DNA of 64,000 bases from UBA4744 sp963717135 (GCA_963717135.1 CAVQVN010000003.1:428365-492364); one strand, 5' to 3'; shown: positions 16,784-25,503, counted from the stretch's first letter. Notes: generated by a model not told the origin, from the sequence alone. Program-made: numbers and translations.

Positions 16784-17561
16784 GCACGACTTCGAATTGA
16801 TTGCCGCCATCGCCGAAGGTGAGTTGAGCCCCACCGAGCAGGCGGCCGCCGAAGCCACCCTGGCGTCCTGTCAAGATTGCCGATCCGACTTGGAACTCCA
16901 GCGGGAGGCTCTGGCAATCATGCGGGCCGCCCGGCCGGTCAAGATGACCGATCTCGAACGGGCCATGATTCACCGAAACGTGCTGGCAGCCGTCAGGCCG
17001 GCCACCCCGACCTCGTTATCCAAGCCCTCAGTGTCGTGGTTTCAACGGCTCATGCCCGCCATGGCCGCCGCGGCCGCCCTGCTGGTCGTAGTCGGGGTCG
17101 GATCTGTTCTCGTCAACGGGGCAGGTGATGCCGACTCGGCCGCCAAGACCACCTCCGTCGCCGCCGAGAGTCTCCGGAATGCCGCCGATGACGAGGTGGC
17201 CGGAGCGGCAAGCGAAGGACAACTTGGGGACGCAGCCGACGCTACGACGACGACGATGTCTCTGCTCGCCCCGGCCGTATCGATTGTCGAGGACTTGGGG
17301 ATTGTCTCCCGGGATCGTCTCAAGGAGCTGGTGGTTGAACTCACCGCCGCCTCGGAACAGGATCAGGGGGCTGAGTACAGCCTGGACCGGGAGTTGCTCG
17401 AGCCGGCCCTGGCTTGTGTCGACGTTGCCACCGCCGACGGACCAATCACCTTCGTCGCCCGAGCCACCGTCGACGGCGAGGAGGTCGAGGTCTACCGGAT
17501 CAACGGTCTCGTCCACGTGTATTTGGCTGCCGATTGCAGCCTCTCTGAGACGTTCGAATAA
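16773..17561 (+). CDS. membrane anti-sigma factor with zinc-finger-like N-terminus
   Basis: About 262 residues. The N-terminus has a ZAS/zf-HC2-type motif: histidines in MHEHDFELI, then CQDC at about residues 33-36. One membrane helix (LMPAMAAAAALLVVVGVGSVLV) separates a cytoplasmic sigma-binding domain from an Ala/Thr-rich outer region of about 140 residues. It overlaps the sigM-like gene, the usual sign of a cognate anti-sigma factor. ATG 16773 has GAGG upstream; a GTG at 16767 and ATG 16776 are alternatives. Confidence 0.85.
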   Translation: MMHEHDFELIAAIAEGELSPTEQAAAEATLASCQDCRSDLELQREALAIMRAARPVKMTDLERAMIHRNVLAAVRPATPTSLSKPSVSWFQRLMPAMAAAAALLVVVGVGSVLVNGAGDADSAAKTTSVAAESLRNAADDEVAGAASEGQLGDAADATTTTMSLLAPAVSIVEDLGIVSRDRLKELVVELTAASEQDQGAEYSLDRELLEPALACVDVATADGPITFVARATVDGEEVEVYRINGLVHVYLAADCSLSETFE

Positions 17562-17593
17562 TCGGGGCCGGAGATCGAGCTAATCTGCGGTCC

Positions 17594-17884
17594 ATGGAAG
17601 ATCTCGCTACCCGTTTCGCCGACTTGCTCGAGAGTTCCGCTCTCAAGGTCCGCTCGTTGACCATTGACCGCCTGGATCGAGCCATCAAGATCACTGCCCT
17701 GGGAGTAGTCGCCGTCACACTCGCCTTCATAGCCGTCATCTATCTGATCAGGGCCATTTTCCAGGCGGTAGCCGTCCCCCTGGGGGTGCTGGGGGCCTAT
17801 TCCCTCTTTGGTGGATTATTTGTCATCGGTGGTGCGTTTATGTGGGCGATGCGGAAGCGCGACTCGAAGGACCACAGTGACTGA
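17594..17884 (+). CDS. small two-helix membrane protein (holin-X/DUF1469-like)
   Basis: A 96-residue protein with an amphipathic N-terminus, two hydrophobic segments (about residues 34-58 and 62-86) and a charged C-tail RKRDSKDH. It resembles actinobacterial putative holin-superfamily/YqjE-like proteins in size and layout, but no catalytic function is known. Its 3' end overlaps the GTG start of trxB by 8 nt. Confidence 0.7.
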   Translation: MEDLATRFADLLESSALKVRSLTIDRLDRAIKITALGVVAVTLAFIAVIYLIRAIFQAVAVPLGVLGAYSLFGGLFVIGGAFMWAMRKRDSKDHSD

Positions 17885-18797
17885 AAAAGTAATCATCGTC
17901 GGTTCTGGTCCAGCAGGGCTGACGGCTGCCATATACGCGGCTCGTGCCGATTTGAACCCGCTCATGTTTGAGGGTAGCCAGGCCGGGGGGCAGCTGATGC
18001 TGACCACCGAGGTCGAGAACTTCCCCGGTTTCCCGGATGGAATCCTCGGACCCGACTTGATGGATCAGATGCGCAAGCAAGCCGAACGGTTTGAAACCCG
18101 GATCGAGACCGTCGACGTCACCCGGGTCGACTTCAGCGCCCGGCCGCTGAAAGTCTGGGTCGGTGCCGACGAGCATCAGACGCAGGCGGTGATCGTCTCT
18201 ACCGGGGCCTCCGCCCGGTGGCTGGGTATTCCCGGAGAAGAACGGTTGCGCGGACGGGGTGTGTCGGCATGTGCGACCTGCGACGGATTCTTCTTTCGGG
18301 ATCGAGACATTGTGGTGGTCGGCGGAGGCGACTCGGCGATGGAGGAAGCGCTCTTCCTCACCAAGTTCGCCTCCAAGGTCACGATCATCCACCGGCGCGA
18401 TGAGTTTCGCGCCTCGGCCATCATGGCCAAGCGAGTTATGGAACATCCCAAAGTCGAGGTGATTTGGGATTCCGTCGTTGAAGAGATGATGGGTGGCGAT
18501 GAGTTGACCGGAGTCAGAATCCGCAACGTTCGCACGGACTCAATCACCGAGATGAGCACGGAAGGCCTGTTTGTAGCCATCGGTCACAGTCCGAATACCG
18601 AAATCTTCCGGGGTCAACTCGATATGGATGACGTGGGCTATTTGATCTTGCGCGGTGATGGCTCCACAGCGACCTCGGTCGACGGCGTATTCGCGGCCGG
18701 CGATGTCGCCGACCCAACTTATCGGCAGGCGATTACGGCCGCCGGCACCGGATGCCAAGCAGCAATCGACGTGGAGCGCTGGCTTCGCCAGGAATGA
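17877..18797 (+). CDS. trxB: thioredoxin-disulfide reductase
   Basis: A 306-residue flavoprotein that reduces thioredoxin with NADPH. The FAD-binding GSGPAGLTAA is at the N-terminus, the redox-active CATC sits in SACATCDGFFF, the NADPH-binding GGGDSAMEEA follows, and the C-terminal FAD contact is VFAAGDVAD. The start is GTG 17877. It is followed 43 nt later by trxA, as in many actinobacteria. Confidence 0.96.
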   Translation: MTEKVIIVGSGPAGLTAAIYAARADLNPLMFEGSQAGGQLMLTTEVENFPGFPDGILGPDLMDQMRKQAERFETRIETVDVTRVDFSARPLKVWVGADEHQTQAVIVSTGASARWLGIPGEERLRGRGVSACATCDGFFFRDRDIVVVGGGDSAMEEALFLTKFASKVTIIHRRDEFRASAIMAKRVMEHPKVEVIWDSVVEEMMGGDELTGVRIRNVRTDSITEMSTEGLFVAIGHSPNTEIFRGQLDMDDVGYLILRGDGSTATSVDGVFAAGDVADPTYRQAITAAGTGCQAAIDVERWLRQE

Positions 18798-18840
18798 ATG
18801 CCGGTTCCGGTCTGTTCCTGTCTAGAAAGGGAGAATATCG

Positions 18841-19167
18841 ATGGGCGAGAATTCAGTAACGGTCACCGACGCCACCTTCGAAGAAACCGTGGCCGGAGAA
18901 AAGGCGGTATTGGTTGATTTCTGGGCCGAGTGGTGCGGTCCCTGTCGAATGGTGGCGCCGGTCTTGGAAGAAATTGGTAAGGAGTATCCGGACCGAATCA
19001 CCATCGCCAAACTCAATGTCGATGAGAACCCCTCGATCGCGGCCGCCTATGACGTCATGAGCATTCCCACCATGATTGTCTTCCAGCAGGGACTCGAAAA
19101 GAAGCGGATTGTCGGCGCCCGTCCCAAGCATGCCATGGTCTCCGAGCTCGCTCCCTTCCTTTCCTGA
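18841..19167 (+). CDS. trxA: thioredoxin
   Basis: A 108-residue thioredoxin with active site WCGPC (Cys32 and Cys35) and the cis-proline loop SIPTM. It supplies electrons for protein disulfide reduction from TrxB. The upstream AGAAAGGGAG is a strong ribosome-binding site, and 18 nt separate it from the next gene, cwlM-like. Confidence 0.97.
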   Translation: MGENSVTVTDATFEETVAGEKAVLVDFWAEWCGPCRMVAPVLEEIGKEYPDRITIAKLNVDENPSIAAAYDVMSIPTMIVFQQGLEKKRIVGARPKHAMVSELAPFLS

Positions 19168-19185
19168 ATCTGCGACCATAGGGCC

Positions 19186-20196
19186 ATGAGGCTCTACCGG
19201 GTGGGTGATTCAGGTACAGCGGTTCGTGACATCCAGGATCGACTGAGCGCTCTCGGCTACTCCTGTAGCCCCGACCCGCGCAGCGAGTATGCCGAGTCGA
19301 CCGCGTCGGCAGTCATGGCCTTCCAGCGGCGCCGCGGCCTGCCCGCCGATGGCGTTGTTGGATCGGAAACCTGGAGGGCAATCTATGAAGCAGGGTTCAG
19401 GCTCGGTGATCGACTCCTCTACTACCGACGCCCGATGCTGCGGGGTGACGACGTCGCCGAGCTACAGCGGAGGCTCAATTCGCTCGGGTTCGAAGCCGGC
19501 AAGGTCGATGGAATATTTGGTCCCATCGCCCTGCGGGCGCTCCTTGATTTTCAACAGAACCGGGGCATGGCCGAAGATGGGATAGCGGGGCCGCGGACTT
19601 TGGCGGAACTCGACCTCGTGGCAAGGGCCACACAAAAAACCGGTCGCGAGGCGATACGAGAACGAGAGTGGCTGCGGGGTCTCCCCCATTCTGTGGTCGG
19701 CGCCCGGGTCTTCCTGGATCCTGCTTGCCGGGATACCGAAGAGGCGGCCAGGACCTGGCTGGTGGCCAGCGAAACCGCCGCAATGCTCCAGGAGAACGGA
19801 GCCATCCCCATCCTGTCGAGGAGTAGCGACACCAGTCTTCCGGAAAGAATCAGAGCACGCCGCGCCAACCGGCTCGGTGCGGCTCTCATCGTTTCGTTTC
19901 AACTCCCACATCCCGAAGAACCGGCTGTGTTCTTTTTCGCCTCGTCGATGAGTCGAAGCGAAGCCGGCGCCCTGTTGGCCGCGGCCATCGCCGAACGGAT
20001 CGGGCTGCCGTTCGAGGGACGTGCCCACCCGATGTTGAAAGAGACTCGCGCCCCGGCCGTGGTAGTGGCCACTCCGGACATGAACGCCGGTCTTGGCAAA
20101 ACGGTAGCTTCGGCGATCGGTGGTTTCTTCTCCTCCGCCCAGACCGATCTAGACGACCCCAAACCGCATGGCCGCGGTCTGTCGGGGCTCATCTAG
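19186..20196 (+). CDS. CwlM-like protein: two peptidoglycan-binding domains plus degenerate amidase_3 domain
   Basis: A 336-residue protein with two PG_binding_1 repeats (about 5-68 and 82-147) and an amidase_3-like domain (about 172-325). It has no signal peptide, so it is predicted to be cytoplasmic. The first zinc-binding histidine segment, normally DPGHG, reads DPACRD (178-183), and the later SxHAN-type motif reads SFQLPH (237-242), so amidase activity is unlikely. This matches mycobacterial CwlM, a PknB-phosphorylated regulator of MurA and MurJ found in the same position after trxA. A regulatory role in peptidoglycan synthesis is inferred from those homologues. Confidence 0.85.
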   Translation: MRLYRVGDSGTAVRDIQDRLSALGYSCSPDPRSEYAESTASAVMAFQRRRGLPADGVVGSETWRAIYEAGFRLGDRLLYYRRPMLRGDDVAELQRRLNSLGFEAGKVDGIFGPIALRALLDFQQNRGMAEDGIAGPRTLAELDLVARATQKTGREAIREREWLRGLPHSVVGARVFLDPACRDTEEAARTWLVASETAAMLQENGAIPILSRSSDTSLPERIRARRANRLGAALIVSFQLPHPEEPAVFFFASSMSRSEAGALLAAAIAERIGLPFEGRAHPMLKETRAPAVVVATPDMNAGLGKTVASAIGGFFSSAQTDLDDPKPHGRGLSGLI

Positions 20197-20197
20197 G

Positions 20198-20239
20198 CAC
20201 CCCCACCCAAACCGTCACGTGATGTTAATCGTGGGGGTG
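20198..20239. terminator. bidirectional terminator between cwlM and parB
   Basis: CACCCCCAC and GTGGGGGTG form a 9-bp stem between two converging genes. The loop is long (24 nt), so folding strength is uncertain. Confidence 0.55.
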
Positions 20240-20240
20240 A

Positions 20241-21101
20241 TCAACCGGCAAAGAATTGTTTGTAAATCCTTTCCAGGTCATCAAGTGACGTGAAGTCGAC
20301 AATCAGCTTGCCCCGATCATTGGCGTACTTGATCTTGACCCGGGTAGACAGCCGCTCGCGTAACCGGTTTTCCAGCTCAACAATGGCGGCCGGACGAGGA
20401 ACGTCGACGCGGCGGCCAGGTCGCTGATCACCTGTCGCCTGATTTCGAGCGCGGACCGCATCCTCTACTTGACGTACAGACCAACCTTCTTTGACCGCCC
20501 GTTCGGCTATGTGTTCTGCAAACTTACGATCATCGAGACCTAGCAGCGCCCGGGCATGACCGGCCGACAATTCGCCCCTCTCGAGCTTCCCCTGGATGGC
20601 AGCCGGCAGCTGGAGCAGACGAAGAGAGTTGGTTACGGCCGATCGGCTTTTCCCAACCCGGTTGCCCACTTCCTCGTGAGTCAGTCCAAAATCCTCGAGT
20701 AGTTCCTGATATGCCGTGGCTTCCTCAAGAGGGCTGAGATCCTCTCGTTGCAGGTTCTCGACAAGGGCTTCGGTCAAGAGCGATCTGTCGTCGCTCTCCC
20801 GGATGATGGCGGGGATCTCCTTGAGGCCTACTTTTCGGGCCGCTCGCCACCGACGCTCACCCGCTACCAGGGTATATGAGCCCTCTTCAGCCTCTCGAAC
20901 AATGATCGGCTGCAGGACCCCGACCTCAACTATCGACGCGGCCAGGGACGCCAGGGCCTCTTCGTCAAACAACGCCCGAGGTTGGTGGGGATTTGGGGAA
21001 ACCCGTTCGATGGGGATTACGGCAAAGCCGGTGCGAGCTTGCTCCCCCTTTGGTATGAGGGCTTCGAGCCCCCTCCCCAGTCCGCTCCTGCGAGTTGCCA
21101 T
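20241..21101 (-). CDS. parB: chromosome-partitioning protein ParB
   Basis: A 286-residue CTP-dependent DNA clamp that loads at parS. The N-terminal ParB/Srx domain contains GERRWRAARK (box II, CTP binding) and the conserved NLQREDLSPLEEA. The central helix-turn-helix is LTHEEVGNRVGKSRSAVTNSLRLL and the C-terminus is a dimer domain. It is 12 nt downstream of parA and about 1.4 kb from the parS site at 22532. Confidence 0.96.
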   Translation of the reverse strand: MATRRSGLGRGLEALIPKGEQARTGFAVIPIERVSPNPHQPRALFDEEALASLAASIVEVGVLQPIIVREAEEGSYTLVAGERRWRAARKVGLKEIPAIIRESDDRSLLTEALVENLQREDLSPLEEATAYQELLEDFGLTHEEVGNRVGKSRSAVTNSLRLLQLPAAIQGKLERGELSAGHARALLGLDDRKFAEHIAERAVKEGWSVRQVEDAVRARNQATGDQRPGRRVDVPRPAAIVELENRLRERLSTRVKIKYANDRGKLIVDFTSLDDLERIYKQFFAG

Positions 21102-21113
21102 ATGGTGTCCCTC

Positions 21114-21899
21114 CTAGACCCGGCCGTGTCGCCGGCGAAACTCACGTCCAAGTTCTCGATAGGCAATAGCGCCCCTACTCATAGGATCAAAGGCTTCGAT
21201 GGGTTCGCCGTACGAAGGAGCTTCAGAAAGCCGGACCGATCTTGGGATCACGGTGCGATATGCGACATCACCAAAGAAGTTCCTCACCTGATTCACAACG
21301 TCCGAGGAAAGATTGGTCCGGCCGTCGAACATAGTCAGAACCACGCCACCGACGGTCAGCTCTGGATTCAAGTTCCCCGACACCAGATCGATGTTCTTCA
21401 TGAGTTGGCTCAAGCCTTCCAGGGCGTAATACTCACACTGAATCGGGATCAACACTTCGCTCGAAGCAGCCAGCGCATTGATGGTCAAGAGACCCAGGGA
21501 AGGTGGACAATCGATCAAGATGAAGTCGTAATCCTCTTCGATATGCGAGAGCGCGTTCCGAAGTCGCAATTCTCTGGAGAACATCGAGACGAGTTCGATT
21601 TCCGACCCGGCCAGGTCGATGGTGGCGGGCACCACGAAAAGGTCCCGGACACTGGTCGGCTCTATAACGTCAATCAGGGGAGTCTCACGGATCAAAACGT
21701 CATATGTAGATCTGGTTATCGCTGATCGGTCGATCCCCAGGCCGGAAGTGCTGTTTCCTTGCGGGTCCAGATCGACCACCAGCACCCTTTCTCCCTGATA
21801 GGCAAGGGCGGCGGCCAGATTGATGGCCGTGGTGGATTTCCCCACCCCGCCTTTCTGATTGGTGATAGCGACGACCGTGAGGTTGTTTTCAGTGTTCAC
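21114..21899 (-). CDS. parA: chromosome-partitioning ATPase ParA
   Basis: A 261-residue deviant-Walker ATPase that moves ParB-parS complexes. The P-loop KGGVGKSTTA with the signature lysine, the DPQGNSTSGLG segment and the Walker B IDCPPSLGLL are present. The GTG start 21899 gives the family N-terminus; no clear ribosome-binding site precedes it, and it overlaps the rsmG 3' end by 11 nt, suggesting coupled translation. Confidence 0.95.
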   Translation of the reverse strand: MNTENNLTVVAITNQKGGVGKSTTAINLAAALAYQGERVLVVDLDPQGNSTSGLGIDRSAITRSTYDVLIRETPLIDVIEPTSVRDLFVVPATIDLAGSEIELVSMFSRELRLRNALSHIEEDYDFILIDCPPSLGLLTINALAASSEVLIPIQCEYYALEGLSQLMKNIDLVSGNLNPELTVGGVVLTMFDGRTNLSSDVVNQVRNFFGDVAYRTVIPRSVRLSEAPSYGEPIEAFDPMSRGAIAYRELGREFRRRHGRV

Positions 21900-22539
21900 G
21901 AGCGCCCATGATAAGAAGCGAAACGGGTCCGTCAAGGACCGACGGGGGCACGGCCACCGTGCTGACCGCTCGCCCGCCTGCCGGTGTGCTGGAAAAGCAG
22001 GTAGTCGCACCCTTGCCTCGCAAGCCAACAACTGCGATACCTGAGGGTGCCAGCAAGGTATTTGCCGCCATCAAGGCCCGGTCGGGCGCAAAGACCGCCC
22101 TCGACACAACCGCCTCCCAACCGGGTCGCTGTCTCTCAGCCTCGCCCTGCTGAATCTCGATATTGGCCAGCTTCAACAGCCGGGCCGCCCTCCTGGCCAG
22201 ATCGATTCTCCTTCCAGACCGGTCCAACAAGGTGACTGCCGTATCGGGCCACAACACCGCCAACGGGATTCCCGGAAGTCCTACCCCGGATCCCATGTCA
22301 AGCAGACGGGTCGGGGGAGTCACCTCTCGCCAGGCGAAAGCGAACGCCAGAGAATCGGCCAGGTGTCGGGTCCATACCCGGGCAGATTCGTTGGGGCCAA
22401 GTCCGCCGGCACTGACGGCCTCTTCCTTCAACCACTCCGCAAAGGTCCGTAATTGCTCCCACTGGCCACTCTTCAGTGAGGATCCGGCCCAGTTCAAGAC
22501 CCGAACAACAGACTGACGATCGACGTCGAGATGTTTCAC
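21889..22539 (-). CDS. rsmG: 16S rRNA (guanine-N7) methyltransferase RsmG
   Basis: A 216-residue SAM-dependent methyltransferase for G527 of 16S rRNA. RHLADSLA and LLDMGSGVGLPGIPLAV (SAM motif I) are diagnostic, with DRSGRRIDL as the motif II acidic region and SRAVFAPD downstream. The GTG start falls inside the parS palindrome, and no good ribosome-binding site is visible upstream. The gene lies in the usual jag-rsmG-parA-parB order. Confidence 0.93.
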   Translation of the reverse strand: MKHLDVDRQSVVRVLNWAGSSLKSGQWEQLRTFAEWLKEEAVSAGGLGPNESARVWTRHLADSLAFAFAWREVTPPTRLLDMGSGVGLPGIPLAVLWPDTAVTLLDRSGRRIDLARRAARLLKLANIEIQQGEAERQRPGWEAVVSRAVFAPDRALMAANTLLAPSGIAVVGLRGKGATTCFSSTPAGGRAVSTVAVPPSVLDGPVSLLIMGAREH

Positions 22540-22547
22540 GTGAAACT
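22532..22547. promoter_or_regulatory. parS centromere site
   Basis: TGTTTCACGTGAAACT matches the general bacterial parS consensus TGTTTCACGTGAAACA at 15 of 16 positions. It lies at the 5' end of rsmG and includes its GTG start codon. ParB encoded 1.4 kb away is the expected binder. Confidence 0.88.
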
Positions 22548-22563
22548 TGAGGGAGGATTATCC

Positions 22564-23490
22564 CTACTCGTCTTCTGCGGCAATGACCACCGACCGGTGG
22601 GGCTCTTCGCCTTCGGAGTAGGTTCGCACGCCTTCAATTTCACCGATCGTGTCGTGAATGATCTTTCGCTCGGCGGCATTCATCGGTTCAACCATGACCT
22701 CGCCACCATCCTGTCGGACTTGCTCACCAAGACGTTGGGCATAGATCCTCAAAGCCTCGCGCCGGCGTTCGGCGTAACCGGCGATATCAAGGCGAATCCG
22801 CGCCGATTCCTGGGTCTTTCTCTGAACCACAGTCTTGGCGAGTTCATGAATCGATTGCAGGATGACGCCCCTGGATCCAACCAGGGCCTCCGTCTCGCTA
22901 CCTTGTACATCGGCGTAGATAATATCGTCTTCGACCCGCGTTTCGACATGTCCTTCAAGACCAAACGCGGCGAGCAGACCCTCGAGGAATTCGCCCACGA
23001 CGTTGGCCTGCTCTTCTCGGCTCACAGTATTGTCCCTTTCTGGCGCCGTATCTCGATCGCCGTCGATCTTGGGGCGGCGATGCTCGGCGGTCTCTTGGTC
23101 CGATGGTTTGGCTTGGCCTGCTGACTTCTGTTGTTGTATCCGTTGACCAGGCTGGCTTTTCTGCTCCCGGTGCTGTCCTGCGTGACTGCTTTTTTGTCGT
23201 CCTTGGCCCGAACGTTCCCCCTGGTTTCGTCCCTGTCGAGCCTGCCCACGCTGATCAGGGCTCTCGCCTTTCTGCTTACCCCCGGCAGAGCGACTCCTCC
23301 GGCGCTTCTTCGGAAGAGGCTTCACGCGCACCACTGCGTCGGTGCGACCGATACCCAGGAAACCCTTCTCCGGCTGTTGGAGCACCTCAACGTCCGCCTC
23401 GTCGCGTGACGACAATCCCAGTTCCGCCAGGGCAGCCTCTACGGCGACGTCAACGGATGGTCCTTTTACTTCAACCCACTCCACGATCAT
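22564..23490 (-). CDS. jag: Jag/KhpB RNA-binding protein (Jag_N, KH, R3H)
   Basis: A 308-residue RNA-binding protein of the SpoIIIJ-associated family. Order: an N-terminal Jag_N domain (about 1-60, ending GFLGIGRTDAVV), a long Gln/Arg/Lys-rich low-complexity linker (about 60-150), a KH domain with the GSRG loop in ALVGSRGVIL, and a C-terminal R3H domain with the RxxxH-type segment AAERKIIHDTI. It overlaps yidC by 4 nt. The linker is unusually long compared with the typical 150-210 residue family members. Confidence 0.93.
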   Translation of the reverse strand: MIVEWVEVKGPSVDVAVEAALAELGLSSRDEADVEVLQQPEKGFLGIGRTDAVVRVKPLPKKRRRSRSAGGKQKGESPDQRGQARQGRNQGERSGQGRQKSSHAGQHREQKSQPGQRIQQQKSAGQAKPSDQETAEHRRPKIDGDRDTAPERDNTVSREEQANVVGEFLEGLLAAFGLEGHVETRVEDDIIYADVQGSETEALVGSRGVILQSIHELAKTVVQRKTQESARIRLDIAGYAERRREALRIYAQRLGEQVRQDGGEVMVEPMNAAERKIIHDTIGEIEGVRTYSEGEEPHRSVVIAAEDE

Positions 23491-24341
23491 TTCCTCCTGC
23501 GCCGCTTGCGCTTCTTGGCCGAAACCGGTTGCGATTGCGGCTTTCGCGGTTGTTCCTCCGGAGCCGGGTCCGGCTCCCGAGAAGGCGGGGTCGGCCGGCC
23601 GTCGATTCTGAAAATCAAAGCCTGTTGGCCGATCCGAAAGACATTTGCCGTCACGAAGTAAATATTCAATCCGGCCGGGAACGAATATGCGAAGAACCCA
23701 AACATCAACGGCATGATCTTGGTCACCATCTGCATCTGTCGAGCCTGATCACTGTCCTGCTTCTGACCCCGGGTTGTCTGCCATTGCTGGAAATAGGCCG
23801 TTCCCAGGACGACCAGAACGACCAGGATGTAAGGCAGCGCAGTTACGAAGTCGAAGCCCGTATCAGCCGTGATCACTTCGCTTGGAGAAAGGTGGAGCTC
23901 CATACCCAGGAAAGACCCCTCGGTACCCTTGCTCAGGACATCAAACAGCCTGGAAGTTTCTGGAATAAAGGATACAGCCCCCTCATTGTTGCTGGTGGCG
24001 TTGAGGGGATCCCGGAGAAGCCGAAACAAGCCAAACCAGATGGGCATCTGAATCAGCATCGGAAACAAGCATCCAGCCGGGTTGACTCCCCGTTCCTTGT
24101 AGAGCTCCATCATCTCCTTTTGGAGCGCCTCTTTGTCGTCAGCATGTTTCTTTTGCAGCTTCTTGACTTCCGGCTGGATCTCAGTCATTGCTCGCGTCGA
24201 TCGGGTTTGCTTGAGGGTGAGCGGGAACATCAGCACGTTGACAACCAACGTCAGGAAAATAATGGCAAGCCCATAGTTAGGGATGAGCTCGTAGAAGAAC
24301 GTCATCGGGACGGCGATAATCCTGGCCAATGTGTCGAGCAT
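23487..24341 (-). CDS. yidC: membrane protein insertase YidC/Oxa1
   Basis: A 284-residue insertase of the short Gram-positive type with five hydrophobic segments and a basic C-terminal tail ending KKRKRRRRK that probably contacts the ribosome. The PMLIQMPIWFGLFRLLRDP segment and the FPAGLNIYFVTANVFRIGQQ region are characteristic. ATG 24341 (MLDTLAR) overlaps the yidD stop by one base. It lacks the lipobox and large periplasmic domain seen in other groups. Confidence 0.95.
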   Translation of the reverse strand: MLDTLARIIAVPMTFFYELIPNYGLAIIFLTLVVNVLMFPLTLKQTRSTRAMTEIQPEVKKLQKKHADDKEALQKEMMELYKERGVNPAGCLFPMLIQMPIWFGLFRLLRDPLNATSNNEGAVSFIPETSRLFDVLSKGTEGSFLGMELHLSPSEVITADTGFDFVTALPYILVVLVVLGTAYFQQWQTTRGQKQDSDQARQMQMVTKIMPLMFGFFAYSFPAGLNIYFVTANVFRIGQQALIFRIDGRPTPPSREPDPAPEEQPRKPQSQPVSAKKRKRRRRK

Positions 24342-24604
24342 CAAATGTCCTTCTTGGGTGTGGCCGGCACCGGGTCGTACCCGCCCTCGGCGAGAGGATG
24401 GCACCGGCCGATTCTTTTCATCCCCATCCATGTTCCGCGCCAGAACCCGAAACGACCAATGGCTTCGTACGCGTATTGCGAACAAGTGGGGGAGTAGCGG
24501 CAGTTCTTTCCCATTGAAGGCGAAAAAGCCTTCTGGTAGGCACGGATCAATGCGCGACTCACCAGGGCCGCCGGCCCCGGTCGTCTTGCCTTGAGATCAG
24601 CCAT
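24341..24604 (-). CDS. yidD: membrane protein insertion efficiency factor YidD
   Basis: An 87-residue DUF37 protein. The cysteine motif CRYSPTCSQYAYEAI, GTWMGMKRIGRCHPLAEGGYDPVP are all family signatures. ATG 24604 has GGAGA upstream and overlaps the rnpA 3' end by 8 nt. It is proposed to aid YidC-dependent insertion at the membrane. Confidence 0.94.
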   Translation of the reverse strand: MADLKARRPGPAALVSRALIRAYQKAFSPSMGKNCRYSPTCSQYAYEAIGRFGFWRGTWMGMKRIGRCHPLAEGGYDPVPATPKKDI

Positions 24605-24962
24605 CTGACATCTCCTCGTCAACCGCCCGTCGCAACCATTGTCGTACTTCTGCGAACGACGCCGCCAGCACCGAACCAGAAGCGATCACTATGTAGTCGT
24701 ATCCCTTCCGCAGGGGAACCTCGTCGAGCGCCTCGCGGAGGCGGCGTTTCGCTCGGTTGCGCTGCACGGCGCCGCCAACTGTCTTTGCTCCCGCTACCAC
24801 GCCTACACGCGGCAACCCGGGCGCACCCGATGCCACGATAACGACCACCCCGTCACTGTGACGGCGCCTTCCGGTGCGAAAGACACGGCGGAAAGCAACT
24901 CGACCACGAAGCGAGGCGTATTGCCGGCCTCTAGGCTGAGATTCGCTGCCGGCCTTTGACAC
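24597..24962 (-). CDS. rnpA: ribonuclease P protein component
   Basis: A 121-residue basic protein of RNase P. The RNR motif QRNRAKRRLREAL and the N-terminal LRGRVAFRRVFRTGRR, which contacts pre-tRNA leader, are present. The GTG start at 24962 lies inside rpmH, overlapping it by 32 nt. There is no ATG, GTG or TTG between that start and the conserved core, so the overlap appears real. Confidence 0.94.
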   Translation of the reverse strand: MSKAGSESQPRGRQYASLRGRVAFRRVFRTGRRRHSDGVVVIVASGAPGLPRVGVVAGAKTVGGAVQRNRAKRRLREALDEVPLRKGYDYIVIASGSVLAASFAEVRQWLRRAVDEEMSDG

Positions 24963-25065
24963 GCCGACGCCTTAGAGCCGCACGACCAGAACGGGTTCGC
25001 ATCCGGGCGCGAAAACCATGCTTCCTTTTGCGTCGCCGAACATTGGGTTGATACGTACGTTTCAT
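24931..25065 (-). CDS. rpmH: ribosomal protein bL34
   Basis: A 44-residue highly basic protein; MKRTYQPNVRRRKRKHGF and the Arg-rich C-terminus are diagnostic. It is the first gene of the rpmH-rnpA-yidD-yidC-jag operon and is preceded by a good sigma-70-type promoter at 25101-25128. Confidence 0.97.
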   Translation of the reverse strand: MKRTYQPNVRRRKRKHGFRARMRTRSGRAALRRRRVKGRQRISA

Positions 25066-25100
25066 CGGGACCCCGATTTCGAATACTGAGGTGAGCAAAA

Positions 25101-25128
25101 AGGTTACAGCCGCTCCACCGCTTGTCAA
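25101..25128 (-). promoter_or_regulatory. rpmH operon promoter
   Basis: On the minus strand TTGACA (25123-25128) and TAACCT (25101-25106) are separated by 16 nt, ending 35 nt before the rpmH ATG. Confidence 0.55.
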
Positions 25129-25503
25129 AGGCGATTTCCCCATCTTCCTCCGACGGGGCTCGCCAATCTGCGGTTTGGGCACCTTGACTCGCCCGGCCGG
25201 GACGTTCCTAGTCTTCCCTTTTCCTGCGGTGGGTCTGGGCCAAACTCAAACCGAGGTGGCCAACCAACCGCCCATGGGAACCCTCTCTGTCCGAGATCCC
25301 GTGGCTCCCAGCCGTGATCTCCCGACCGCTCAGGGCACATAACGCGAAGATTTTTCCTAAGACGCGAAAAGCACTTTTCTTGCATTTTTCAGCCGTGAAA
25401 GCATCCTCGCGGTTGTGCACATCCGGCGTAAAGCTGCCCCAACCTGGGGAAACCCTATCCGTCACTGCGTCGGAAAACCTTCCGGGGCCCTGATTTTCCG
25501 CTC

